Positions 48,518 to 59,877 of a DNA stretch of 64,000 nt are shown here, piece after piece. How positions within the stretch are numbered: the first letter of the stretch is position 1; each line of letters begins with the position of its first letter. The notes beneath the pieces are model-generated. The model searched no databases, was not told the origin of the DNA, and saw nothing but the letters and a program-made list of their open reading frames with translations. Origin of the DNA: Cryptomeria japonica (lineage: Eukaryota; Streptophyta; Pinopsida; Cupressales; Cupressaceae); contig NC_081413.1 of assembly GCF_030272615.1 (NCBI RefSeq), positions 335,398,302-335,462,301 of the forward strand. Reading direction: 5' to 3'. Position numbers and translations under genes: made by a program.

Positions 48518-50639
48518 AGTGTAATGCCCCGCCAAGAAACCCCTAAGGGTTTAAGTTAAAAACATTCAAATAGAGTGTAAATATTTTTTTTTTATAATAA
48601 TAATAATTACGAACGTTAATAATAAGCTACAACATTAAGATAATTTGGAGTTATCTAAAACTTAGATAGCACAACAGAAGGCTAAACAATCCTAAGGAGT
48701 TTCCCAACGCGATTACGTAACCTTACACCTAACTCAACTCGCATCAATTGATCCAATAAGTTGGATATCTTAATTTACGAGATAATGCATAAGACATGGT
48801 TATATGTATGTTCAATAAATTGACGTCTTAGAATTTGAGGAAGCGTTCATTTATTTTGGGTGGATAGGAGGCCATCGCGAGGTTATTTACTCATTGCACT
48901 TTAAAACATAATTAATTTAAGAGGCCTCCCATAAGGTTCAATGCGATTAATATCGCGAAGTTCATTCATTTGGGTTTAAGGTAACCACCCACAATTGATA
49001 TCATCCTTTAAATTTAAAAGTATGGTAAATAAGATGAGATTCATTCATTAAGGATTAAACTACCATTAATAGAGTGAGGTTCCCTCATTTAAAGTTTAAG
49101 CATAACCAAACTAAAGAGTCGTAGTTCTTTTATGGCAGATAAAATGTAAGTAGCCATAGAGTTCACTCATTGAAGTTTTAATAATGCTAATAAATGGACT
49201 AATTTCATTAAGGTGAAAAGGTATTAGGAACACATGAGTTCATCCTTTAAATTAAAATATAGTTAGCAAGATGATATTAATTATTACAGGATTAAAACAT
49301 AAGCACATAATGACGTTCCTCCATTAGGATTAGAATATAACTATCTTATTGCATGCCACTCCTTTTAGTTAAATGAACTTAATATGAAAATATACATTTA
49401 CTAAGATTAAGATATAAACAACTATACAAATGCTTCCCATTTTAGTTCAATTTTTGCAATCATAAGAGATTCTTTTATTAGGGTTATAATTATGGATAAA
49501 TAGTTGAGTTCACCCAATTATCAAGTTAATTTGGTAAGGGATTATTTGTTAAGATTAAAACATAAATAACTAAACAAATTCATCCAATATAGTGAAGTAT
49601 GATTAACATGGCGATACTCATTTAAGAAGATAAAAAGTAAATACCTATATGATGTTCATCCTTTAAATTTCAACTTAGAAATTACAACATTAATTCTAAC
49701 TTTGTTACCCATTCACATTCGTTCGATTTACCAACTTATATCAAGCTAAAACTTTTAGCGATATTCATTCCACTATTACTTCTTTTATTTAACATAAAGC
49801 AAATACTTTTCAATAATCATAATTTACAATGTTTTATGAACCTAATTTCTACATTTATCAAGATGAATAATTTTATGCACTTGATTTAGCTTCATTAAAT
49901 TCCCATTATACACTTATGAAAAACAACCATACATGATAACTTAAAGTATGAAATAAAAGAGACAAGGCATCGCATAACACAGATATGACCTCAGAGTTCA
50001 CCCCTAAAGGGCTACATCTCCGAGTCTGCTCAACTGCAAGACCCCTTTGGTATTAATATCGTTAGGAATACATAATTTATAACTCTTTTACATCCTTGCC
50101 ACTTAGGCGAACACAACCAATATACAAATGACCACTTTGATCCAAAAATCCTAAATGATTTCCACATAGAGGCGGACCCAACTGAGCCTGCTAAAAGAAA
50201 GTACAAGGTCCATTGCCCAACGGTACTCTATTTAGAGACCTAAGACTTAAACAGGTGCCCCAATTTCAACAACGATAGGTTCCAAACATATACATCCAGG
50301 TTTGCCATCACTTTAACAAAGCAAATACAAAACTTAAACTTACAAACTTTCCAAATCGATACGTTATCAAACTTCCAATCATTCTACTAGCATATCGAAG
50401 AAGTAATAACAAAATATACGAAGATAATTTAGATTCATATTCCATACACTCCTATACTTAGTTTTTTTTTTTTTTTTCATTTCTAAAATTTCCGGATGAT
50501 CATAATCATTCAAATCGAAAGACAATACTTATTCCTGAAAAGAAAACTTCTTATTAAAATATATTATCTAATGTTAACGAAAGTGTTTTATTTCAAAGAT
50601 CTTCAAATAAAGACATTATTTAACCTTATTTCCAAAAAT

Positions 50640-50800
50640 TACTTCCCTATTAGAAATGGGTTCCAAATTTAAATGTTCATTAATATAAATTTACTAATCC
50701 AAGATTAATAAATTTTATTTAATCTACAAATTAAAAAAAAAAATGCAATCTTCATTATTTAACATATGTATATATATATAAAATATTTAGCAACTAAAAT
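50640..50800. other. 161-bp block present in one L LTR only
   Basis: Lies between TTTCCAAAAAT and CTAAATCTATATG, which are adjacent in the other LTR (near 42641). The block ends AAAAT, matching the bases before it, so a short-homology deletion in the left LTR or a small insertion in the right would both fit. Confidence 0.8.
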
Positions 50801-50903
50801 CTAAATCTATATGAATAGATTTTTCTACAATTATATGACAAGCTCCTTTTATTCATACCCCCATGGCATTTTCCTGTTTTTTTTTTTCATTTTTTTTTAT
50901 AAA

Positions 50904-50937
<34 letters not shown>

Positions 50938-51056
50938 TTTAAAAATATATAAAAAAAACATAAAACATTTTTTTTTTATTAATTTGGGAACCCTAACCTA
51001 CGGGTCCCACCTCCCATCACGGGAGTGGGAGGAACCCACACGCAGGTCCCTGCGGC

Positions 51057-51247
51057 CCATAGTGTGGACGCAGGTCCTGCGAAACCACACTGTGGTCATA
51101 GGTTCCCTGCAGCCCACAACTTGGACGCAGGTCTCGCGAGCCACACTGTGGTCGCAGGTCTCCCGGTGGCCCACAGTGTGGACGCGGGGTTCCCTGCGGC
51201 CCACGTTGTGGACGCAGGTCCCTGCGGCCCACATTGTGGATGCAGGT
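51057..51247. repeat. Alternating CCACAGTGTGG / CCACACTGTGG array, L 5' LTR
   Basis: Same array as 42893-43082 with several core substitutions (for example CCCACAACTTGG in unit 3). Confidence 0.85.
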
Positions 51248-53078
51248 AGAACTGGGAGCTGCGGGGAAAGGGAAGAGGGGGAAAATATGGCGGCGCGAGT
51301 TGAGCCTTCGGCTCCTCTGCCTGCCAAACCCTAACGCCCCATTTGATATTAAATTTTTTTTTTTTTTTAAAGACAAATAACATGGCCAAAGTAGCAATGA
51401 AAACAACAGTTTTGATATACTTTTTTTTTGTATTTACAGTCAAAACAAAAGGGGTTTTTAACAGTTTCTCCTTTTTTTTTTTTTTTTCAAAATGTTTAAG
51501 CAAAGAATGGGGAAGATTTTCTCGTTTCAAAATGTCCAAGAAACCATGACAAATCTTGAATCCAAGAACAATCAAGCTTTCAAAAAAACTGAAACTAAAT
51601 CTTAAAGACATTCATGGGCATTATCATTTATTTTTCCAGCATTTCATGGAGAACATTCAAACACCAATTTTTTTGATCCAACAAATAAAATAAAAGGTTA
51701 GGTTGGAATCCTACCTCATAACACATTCCGAGCAAGACTTGAAGGAGAGCTCCACCTGCAACTCAAAGCAAAACTCCATTTTCTCCAAAATTCCCCCATC
51801 TCCATTTCAAAAAAAATCCCAAAAAGAGAACCCCAAAATATTTCCCAAAAACTAGGTTAAATGAGAAACCTCTTTTTTTTTTACCTAATTTTCAATTTCG
51901 AATTTAGGCATTTATTTTTTTAAAATAAAAGAAAGTGAAAATGGAAATCATTCCTTTCCATTATTCAATACATCTTATTCGCTTTTCTTATTAAAATTAA
52001 AAAGCATCTATTTCTTTTTTTAATTCTAATTTTAATTTCTCCATATTACTTTAGCCAACATTTATATTTTGAACTATTAACAAGGGTAAGGTATTTAAAT
52101 TAATTTAAATTTCCAAAAATCAATCCTTTATACTATATCAACATAATAAGTAAAAAGAATAATTTCCTTTAAATAATAAAATTTACCCTTTTCTTTTCCA
52201 AAATGTGAAAATGATTAATTTATTTCTATTTCCCAAATGACTTTAAATCCTTCCTTTCTAAAACGCATAACTCATTCAATTCGTTATTTTAAAATTAACT
52301 ATTAAATTAACTCGCTATAACATAATAAAGCGACCTTTTTAATAAATGACTAATCTCATGAAAGAAATCTATTTATTCTAATTTTCTCAACTACAAATGC
52401 ATAAATGAACACATTAATTCAAGTTAAATACTTTAAGCTTGCTACAATTATAATTAAAGCGATCTCTTTAACTTAACGATTAATCATATAAAAGAAAACT
52501 ACCTATTTTAAATTTCTAAATTACAAATGCGTACATCCTCACATTAAATTGGATTAAATACTTAGGATAACAAACTCCACTTACCCTGTGCAAGGCACAC
52601 AAACCGAGGAAGTCCACCAAATCACATGACACACAACCCAATGAAAAGAAAGCCCCACGAACCACACACCATGCTCACTTGACCATGGCTAAGGCAAGAC
52701 GAGAGTTTTATGACCCCAAAATCCAAATTCTAAGGATGGAGGAGGTTTACTCAAACCTGCGAATCCCGAAGGAGATGAACCTCGCCCTAGGTGGTGTTGT
52801 ACCTGAAATCTCCTGCACCCATGAATCACGCAAGCATACATATACATATACATATTCAATGAAGGTGTTAGCTCGAGATTTATCACAAGGGTTAGGAAAC
52901 AATTACATTTACACAAGAATCGATGCAAGAGCACAATAATAGGTATGCACAATCATTTATATTATCTAAACTACACATTGCATCCCGGTCATCCTACCAT
53001 TCAAGAATGCCACATAGGAAGTCAACCAAGGTCAAACAGGTTTTACAAGTCTGACTAGGGTAGGGGCATTGCAATCAC

Positions 53079-53382
53079 CTTCATTCAAAGTCTCCAATTT
53101 GTTCCAAATATCTTTAGCAGTAGATCGGTCTGATAATCCCATGATTTGCTAATCTAACAATGTGCTCAAAAGTGCTTCTCTTGCTTTGCAATCATTCTCC
53201 TGATCTTTAGCCAAGGCTAGTGGATTAGGTTGAATCTGTGTAGGACCAACATAGCCATTCTTTGTAACATCCCATATGTCTTTTCCAATGCGATTTAGAT
53301 GTGTCTCCATTCTAATCTTCCATATACCATAGTTAGTTCCATCAAGCTGTGGACTGTCCTTCATGAAATAGTTAGTTGCCAT
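53079..53382 (-). pseudogene. gag: Element D gag, N-terminal part
   Basis: Starts at ATG 53382 (MATNYFMKDSPQLDGTNYGIWK), the typical copia gag opening with the DGTNYxxWK signature. A TAG at 53149-53151 interrupts it. The frame runs on to the L insertion (duplication ATCAC at 53074-53078) and continues, in the same frame, at 40517. It forms the particle shell of the element in intact relatives. Confidence 0.88.
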
Positions 53383-53425
53383 AGAATCTTCTCAGGCTGC
53401 TAAACTTCTGCAAAAAGAGGACTTA

Positions 53426-53437
53426 GCTCTGATACTA
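53426..53437 (-). other. Primer binding site of element D
   Basis: The reverse strand reads TAGTATCAGAGC, one change from the Met-tRNA complement. Confidence 0.85.
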
Positions 53438-53439
53438 AT

Positions 53440-54479
53440 TGTTAAGACCCAAAGGCAATTGAGAGGGGGGGGGTGTGAATCAATTGTCTATTAATTTCAT
53501 CCCAAATATAACATAACCAAACTTAGTGCATAATACCGGTAAACCAAACTTAATGCTGATAAACACTTTAACAATTAATAACAGTACCGGTAAAGTTTAA
53601 TGCATGAAACAGAAAAACAAATAACATCCACAACACATAACACATATATTTGTATGTTGAAACCTTATAATGGGAAAAATCATGGTGGGAAACCTTACCC
53701 ACAATCAGATGATACTACTACAGATAGTATGTGTGTACAAATGGGGTCTGCACATGCAGAAAGGCCAACTGCCTAGAGCTCACTGCTCAATCACAAAATG
53801 GGAGTCACACTGACTACAATTGGATGGTTAAATCTAATGATAATGTACTACTCAAAATAGCATCTTCATATGCTGGATTCTGTACTGGTTAAGCTCTAAT
53901 TTTCTTCATACCTTCCTTGAATCTTCAAATAATGTCTACGTGTATAGCTCTACTTATATTCGCATATATCTTATTGCAATCCTCTACCACACCTTACTAC
54001 ATAATCTCACAATTGAGATCTTACATATATACCAAAACTAAAGACCAAATGTGTAGGTCGGCTCACTAAGAATATTACAATTAAATCAATTACAAATGAA
54101 TCAATATGTGATGCATCATGTCATCTCAATGCATTTACAATAATAACCAATCAATAAAACATCTTCATAACATGCCATGCTAATCTGGAATAGATAATGC
54201 TTGTCGGTCCATAACCTAGACCTATTTGTCGGTAACAACAAATATGCAAACTCAATTAGACAAATAACCAAATCACCAAAACCAAGTGTCCAATCAATGT
54301 TTTTGACATAACCAAGTAATCTCCAGATGATAACAGATCATCCTCAGTGTCGGTGAACAATATAACTTGACGGTGAACTAGATACCGGTGAACATAACCA
54401 AAGATCTTCAGTGCTGATAAGTGTTGAAAAGTGTTGACATTAATGATAAAACCAATGCAACACATCCATAATACCAACA
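53440..54479 (-). repeat. Element D 5' LTR
   Basis: Plus-strand reading TGTTAAGACCC...TACCAACA. The G run in its terminal motif is longer than in the other LTR. No gene is present. Confidence 0.92.
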
Positions 54480-54484
54480 TGCAT

Positions 54485-56958
54485 TTCAACCTGTAATGGT
54501 TTTTTCTGATTGTTTATGTATCTTAGTGATTACTGGTTTCACTACTTCAATATGTACCTGTGCCTCTATAGGTTTCTCTATTGGTTTCTCTGTGTGCTCA
54601 ACTGTCGATATCTCTGTCTCAGTAGGTTTCTCTGTGCCAGTCTCTGTACTTCCAGTATTCATTCCAGTATCCAATGTTTTCTCGGTTTGTAATGTTTTCT
54701 CTCTTTGGATCTCAACCTCAACAATCTCTGTCGATTGCTTAGCAACATTGCCACTATCAACAATATCATTCTTAACCTCTGTATTGTCCGTATCCACAAC
54801 AATATTCACTTTCTAAGTGTCTACATTCATGGTGAATGGTATTTCAGATTCAAGATTAGTGTTATCATGTATTATACCTTCACTTTCAGTAACCGGTGGT
54901 TCATCAGTATGTACCGGTGCAGTATCCAAGGGTGGTGGTAAGTTGTCAGTTATCTTAATGTTCGGTATTCCACAAACTTTACCTTTCCCTTTGTCCTTAT
55001 CCTTCTTATAAAATTTGAATGATTTCTTTGGTCGGTTCAATTCCTCTTGTTTTTCCTTTTCCACAAAAAAGATATCCCATTTATCAGCAGTTTCCTCTGC
55101 AATCTCATTTACTCTACCTGCCATCAAACTTACTTGTCGGTGACCACTAGCAAAAATGGATCTATTACCCTCACAAATTAGGTCATCAATCTCTTCTTTT
55201 GAGTTAACTGGATGTACAACTAGAAGTTTTTCAACTTTAAGTTTCTTGTCCAATTCCATTACTGCAATCCTCTTTGCATCTAACCTTCTATATAGTTCAT
55301 TTGGCAAGTCATCCACAACTTCAATTAAAACTTTCTTGTATATATCTAGATGTAGAATTATACTATTTTCAATGCTTTCCTTGTTTGAATCATTGAATGT
55401 GTTATACAATTTACTCACATTAGCCAAATTTCCATAATCAGTTATTTCATGTAGCAAGTTATCCAATGGAGGTATAACCGGTTTCTATTTCTTCTTGGGA
55501 GTTTGTTTCTTAGTTGGTTACCTTACTTTTTGTTTCTTCCTTAAACTCCTTGTTCTTTTTGGTGAAGGAGAGGGTACCGGTGAAGGTTTTCTCTTCCTAT
55601 ACACTCTTTTGAATTCAGCTGGTATCTCACTATCAGAAGATGTCCCAACCGGTGAAATGTGTGCCTCTGGTTGCAGTCCTTCCAGCACACTAGCCTTTAT
55701 ACCAGTAATGTTCATAACATTTTCTTTGATTTCCTTTACCTGCTTTGATGCATCTCTTATATATTTCTCTCTTCTATTTCTTTGCTTCATTGTTTGCACA
55801 TTACTTTCAATTGTTTCTGCACTACCAAAAACTTCTTCCGTTGGTCCTCTTGGTGCATCTAACAAAACTTTTGCATTAGTCTCAATAATGTTGAGATCTA
55901 GCTCATAACCTATTTTAGTTACCCATACAGTTCTAGGAAGTACCACTTCCATCCATGTCTCATCCTTCTTGATGACAAAACAGATTTCTTTGTCATATTT
56001 ATCCACTACACTTTGTGGTATTCTTTCTCTAGTTTTAATTTTAGCTTGAAAAACTTTAAAGTATTTAGTTATGTTGTTGTCCTTTGTAGTACCCATGGCG
56101 GTGAAAGATTCTTGTAATTGTTTTCCTACCGGTATGTCATAGCCAAAGTCCTTCTGTCCTATATCGAGGATCTCCTTTGTGAAATACAACATTAAGCATA
56201 CTAAGAGATTACGAAAGTGAAATGTCCCTTTCTTGTCTCCTTTAATATATTTCAAATTATCTATGAGTTCATCCTTCAGCCATTCACACATCTATTTCTG
56301 CATTGTTGTTAACCATATCATAAGCACTATTAATGCAAAGACTAGAAACTAAATTAAATCTATTTGCATGTGTAGTCTTGTAACCAAGTATCATACTTAT
56401 GAATCTCACATTTATGTCCTTGATGTCATTCACTCTTAGAGATCTACTATCAGATGTTGTTCCGGTTAGGGTCATGACTTTGTTGTTAGGAACTTTCTTT
56501 GTTTTGTCTAGTTTGCTGTCGGTTGAGGGTAAACCTGTTACTGCCCTAATTGCTTGTCGGGTGAATTTGCAGATAGAGTCTAACCAAATAAATTCTCCAT
56601 GTGCCCTACTTAGGACAATTCTCACTACATCTTCCAAAAATTCAGGGATGTTCAATATTTCAACAAAACCTAAAGTATCCACAATCTTATGCTCGGGTTT
56701 GATAGTGCCATTTTCATCACAAATTATGGTTCCAAACATTTTTAACAATTCCTTATATCCTAATTCTTCAATGTTGCAATGAATATATATCATAGGGTCT
56801 TCAGCATAAGCTACACCTTTAGGAATCTTTGAAAATGCGCCTATAGAATCATCTTGCTTAGCTACTTCGGGAATAATTTTGAACACAGGCCTAAGGCATT
56901 TTATATTTTCCATGATAGTAGGGTTTGCAATAAATTCGGGAGCAGTAGAAGAAGCCAT
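54485..56958 (-). pseudogene. Element C ORF2, N-terminal and middle part
   Basis: Opens at ATG 56958 (MASSTAPEFIANPT). It is homologous to element A ORF2: VLSRAHGEFIWLD, FTRQAIRAVTGLP, a Ser/Arg-Leu-Lys/Arg-rich turn, then NLLVCLMLYFTKE. A one-base frameshift falls at about 56284-56291, and further stops follow near 55515 and 55485 (TAA, TAG). After the globular part come a basic segment (RKRKPSPVPSPSPKRTRSL), then an acidic/polar region with Thr/Glu repeats. Insertion of D at 54479/54480 cuts the gene; the rest is at 34399-35191. No known enzyme motif is visible. Confidence 0.68.
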
Positions 56959-57356
56959 TTGAAAAATACCTTTAGCTACCTGATAATGTCTGAATGCTTG
57001 AAAGAAATCACTTCGCACCTTCGCCTTAAATGCCTTTGCTCAGATTTCATGCTCTCTGCTAATTTGAATGCTTGGTGAATCAAAAATGAGGGAAAACCAA
57101 TGATTTATAATGACTTTTCCTTCAACAACCGCATTAAATGCTCGCTCGTTAAGTGAAAAATTAACATATCTGCTGGTAAAGAAGAAAATATATCTTCTCA
57201 ACATCAACTGAGGGTAATCTGCATGATTTTCAATTTGCTGCAATACCCCCAAAGGATTACTTCTCATTTGTTTGAAGAATATCTTGTTAGTGGAGTAATA
57301 CTCTATTCTACTAGTGAAGAAATAGTCTCATCAACATTCTGATTTGTCTTCCTAAT
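56959..57356. other. Spacer between the two element C genes
   Basis: A short minus-strand frame (57267-57040) is open but matches nothing I recognise and has no clear counterpart in element A. Probably leader sequence of ORF2. Confidence 0.4.
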
Positions 57357-58375
57357 CTATTGTTTTGAAAATTCTTGCTTTACCTCATTTACCTTTTCTT
57401 TGCCTTTCAGACTGGGTCCTTTATTATTTGTCAATGAAGTCTCGCTTCTACAAAATTTTGCAAAATTTTCAATTTTGTTACAAGCATAATAAGTCACATT
57501 ATTCTTCTGAATAGATTTACCATATCCTATGTCGGTTTGTGTTCTGCATTGATTAGATAAGTGCCCAAATCTTCCATAAACATAACATCTTACATTCATT
57601 CTGTAGTTTTTTGATTTATGACCAACTTTGTTGCATTTGAAACATTGACCAGTGGGTGCATTAATGTTCTAATTGTTTCTAGATCTACACTAATTTTCTC
57701 TATGACCATACTTGTTATAGTTAAAGCATTTTATATTAAATTTGTAGGCATTAGGTTGTCTTAGCAGTTTACTGTGATCATGATTGTTTGCAGTACCGAA
57801 ACTTTCTCCAACTTCAAATCCAAGTCCATTTGTATCTCCATTAGGTTTCTGACTTTTCAGCATATTATCAAATTCCTATAACTTTTCTTGAATTTCTCTT
57901 TGTGTTGATTTGCAGTAGCCAACTCATTTTCCAGAATTCCTTTTTGTCTCATAAGTTTAGTTTTATCATGTTGCATGTGAATCAGATCTATCTTCAACAT
58001 ATCATTTTCATGACCGAGTCTTAGATTTTCATTTCCAGCATCACTGAGTCTCCTAGTCAAGTCATCTTCATTCTTCTTCATGTCTTCAATGTCTTTACAA
58101 AATCTCATAGTCATATCTTGCATTTCATTCCTCATAGTACTATTTTCTTGTCTCAACTTGTTCACAAGTTCATTAAGAGTTTCCTTTTCATCATTATCAT
58201 TCTGCATCTTCTCATGAAGTACTTTTCTTTTATTTTGAGCTATAGTAAGGTTCTCCTAAAGTTCTTGAATGAATTCCTATGTAGTCCTTAGATCATCTTC
58301 AAGTTTGATATTCTTCAACTTCTCTGAATCATAATCTACAAGAGCTCCTTCCAATTGTTTTCTTAAGTTCTCCAT
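57357..58375 (-). pseudogene. Element C gag-position protein: coiled coil plus zinc knuckles
   Basis: Begins at ATG 58375 (MENLRKQLEGALVDYD) and is broken by stops near 58275, 58255, 57857 and within the knuckle region. The first ~170 residues form a charged coiled coil. Four CCHC-like modules follow between about 57730 and 57445: CFNYNKYGHREN, CFKCNKVGHKSKNY, CYVYGRFGHLSNQC and a decayed YYACNKIENFAKFC. As in element A, second or last Cys positions are often Tyr. It stands directly after the primer site, as gag would. RNA binding is inferred from the knuckles. Confidence 0.68.
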
Positions 58376-58432
58376 CTGTACCGGTGTCACAATCTTCCTC
58401 AAGTTGTTAGGCTTTTGAAAATAGAGGACCAG

Positions 58433-58444
58433 GCTCTGATACCA
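58433..58444 (-). other. Primer binding site of element C
   Basis: The reverse strand reads TGGTATCAGAGC two bases from the LTR. Confidence 0.9.
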
Positions 58445-58446
58445 AT

Positions 58447-59485
58447 TGTTAGGATTAATGATAGTCCCAAAGATACTGAGAGGGGGGGTGAATCAGTATC
58501 TAACTGGTTGACAAAATATTTAACCTTATTAAGAACTTTGCATTCCAAAATAGTGTACTGGTAAATAATAATTAATGCAGTAAATAGGAACAATAAAGAC
58601 AACATAGAAAACACACCATAACATGAGATGTTTAAGGGGGAAACCCAGTATGGGAAAAACCTTGGTGGGATTTGTGACCCACAATATTCACTCAGTGGCC
58701 AATGAATAAATATTGCTTACAATGAGGGGCTTTCACGTGCAAGAAGGCCAACTTCCTAGAGCTCACTACTCAATAAGAGTCACACTGACCACAAAAGTGG
58801 ATTATGAAATCCAATACAATGTACTTCTTCAAATCAACATCAACTATGCCAGGTTTAGTACTAGTTTAAGCTCTTTCTATAACCAAAACCTTCGCTTGTC
58901 AACTGTATCTCCTTATACAAATTATCATCCATACATTCTCTCCATGCATATACCTTAACACACAAAATGACCTATAAGATCTCATACATATATATGAGTC
59001 TTTTACAATATGCCATGTCGGCTTTACAAAAGATAATTACATTAAATACAATAAACAAAAGTTTATTCCCTATCGGCTGAGGTGCCGGTATGCATTGTTG
59101 CCACTGCCAGTGAAGTGTCTGTCGGTGTATGTAGATGTCTATGCCGGTGCTGGTGCCTGCCGGTGGCTTTACTAGATGAATGCCAATAGGTTGCCAGATG
59201 GTTGCCATCAATGACAACACCAACTATTCTCATAACAATGTAGAATGCCAACAAATACCAACTAACCAAAACATTCTCTAGGAACATGTAACACATAAAA
59301 TCAAACATATTCCATTGATCCAAATATGTCAAAAGTGTCCAACACATAGTCTTTTATGTCAGTAACACTAGATCTTCTACTGGTAACCAAAACCTGTCTG
59401 TCAGTAACCAACCATAACAACTAGTGTTGACATCAATGACAAAACATCAATGAAACACATAATCAATTCATCTGTAATGCCAACA
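58447..59485 (-). repeat. Element C 5' LTR
   Basis: 1039 bp, plus-strand reading TGTTAGGATTAATG...AATGCCAACA. It contains CTGAGAGGGGGGGTGAATC near 58474. No gene is present. Confidence 0.88.
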
Positions 59486-59569
59486 CTTTAAGCTTGCATT
59501 GTCATGTTGGTTAGAAATGGGAAACTCAAATGTTGGGTTTACAGGTGGAGGTGGAGGATTTTCTGCCAT
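59486..59569 (-). pseudogene. Element H gag, first 28 codons
   Basis: Starts at ATG 59569 with MAENPPPPPVNPTFEF and runs 28 open codons into the end of element C's LTR. A Pro-rich start 290 bp after a primer site fits a gag N-terminus. Too short to name the family. Confidence 0.5.
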
Positions 59570-59860
59570 TGGCCCCTGATAAAGGACTAAAGATAAAAAA
59601 AATTCTCTGGAGGTTCGTTTAGGAAGTCTAGGTCTCCTTCTGACAAATTAAAACACCTCTATTTCACACATAATTTTCTGCAAAAGGGTTTACTTCAGGT
59701 GCTTGATCTGATCTTAGATGTTAGGTGGAATGGGAGGGAATAAATATTCCTAATTCATCTCTTCTCCTCCCATGCATGCATATTAATGAATAAATTCAAA
59801 GAGCTAACTAAAAAAAAAACTTAAAACTAATGGTTACAATAGGTTCATAGTTTGGCACCA

Positions 59861-59874
59861 TCCCAACGACACCA
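59861..59874 (-). other. Primer binding site candidate of element H
   Basis: The reverse strand reads TGGTGTCGTTGGGA, starting three bases from the putative LTR. The tRNA is not identified. Confidence 0.5.
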
Positions 59875-59877
59875 AAA

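Larger units (their letters stand above)
40518..53073 (-). mobile_element. Element L: LARD-like non-autonomous LTR element
   Basis: A 12,556-bp element with LTRs of 4395 and 4554 bp and a 3607-bp interior. Target duplication ATCAC (40513-40517 and 53074-53078). The LTR ends form an inverted repeat TGTAATGCCCC / GGGGCATTACA. A Met-tRNA primer site (48506) and a purine tract (44913) fix the minus orientation. The interior has no gag or pol homology. LTRs near 4.5 kb with a noncoding ~3.5-kb interior match the LARD class, which depends on gypsy proteins supplied elsewhere. It sits inside D's gag. Confidence 0.92.
48520..53073 (-). repeat. Element L 5' LTR
   Basis: 4554 bp, aligned end to end with 40518-44912 with scattered substitutions and one extra 161-bp block at 50640-50800. 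No gene is present. Confidence 0.93.
35197..54479 (-). mobile_element. Element D: Ty1/copia retrotransposon, split by L
   Basis: LTRs of 1079 bp (35197-36275) and 1040 bp (53440-54479), target duplication TGCAT (35192-35196 and 54480-54484), primer site at 53426, purine tract at 36276. Without the nested L element it is about 6.7 kb. Gag with zinc knuckle, integrase, RT and RNase H follow in copia order on the minus strand. LTRs are visibly diverged (indels and many substitutions), so it is older than L and much older than G1. Lineage within copia is not settled from motifs alone. Confidence 0.93.
34212..59485 (-). mobile_element. Element C: non-autonomous copia-like element, split by D
   Basis: The right (5') LTR at 58447-59485 and a Met-tRNA primer site set the minus orientation. 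The interior runs 58446-54480, is split by D (target duplication TGCAT), and resumes at 35196-34212. It codes for the same two proteins as element A (gag-position protein and ORF2) and nothing resembling pol. At the left, beyond a C-rich tract (purine tract on the minus strand, 34228-34237), the expected 3' LTR is missing. An LTR piece of the opposite orientation (E) follows instead. C is inserted in the gag start of element H. Confidence 0.8.

Noticed and set aside
54496-54816. Plus-strand Val/Ser-rich frame
   Set aside because: Antisense shadow of element C ORF2; composition mirrors Glu/Thr repeats on the coding strand.
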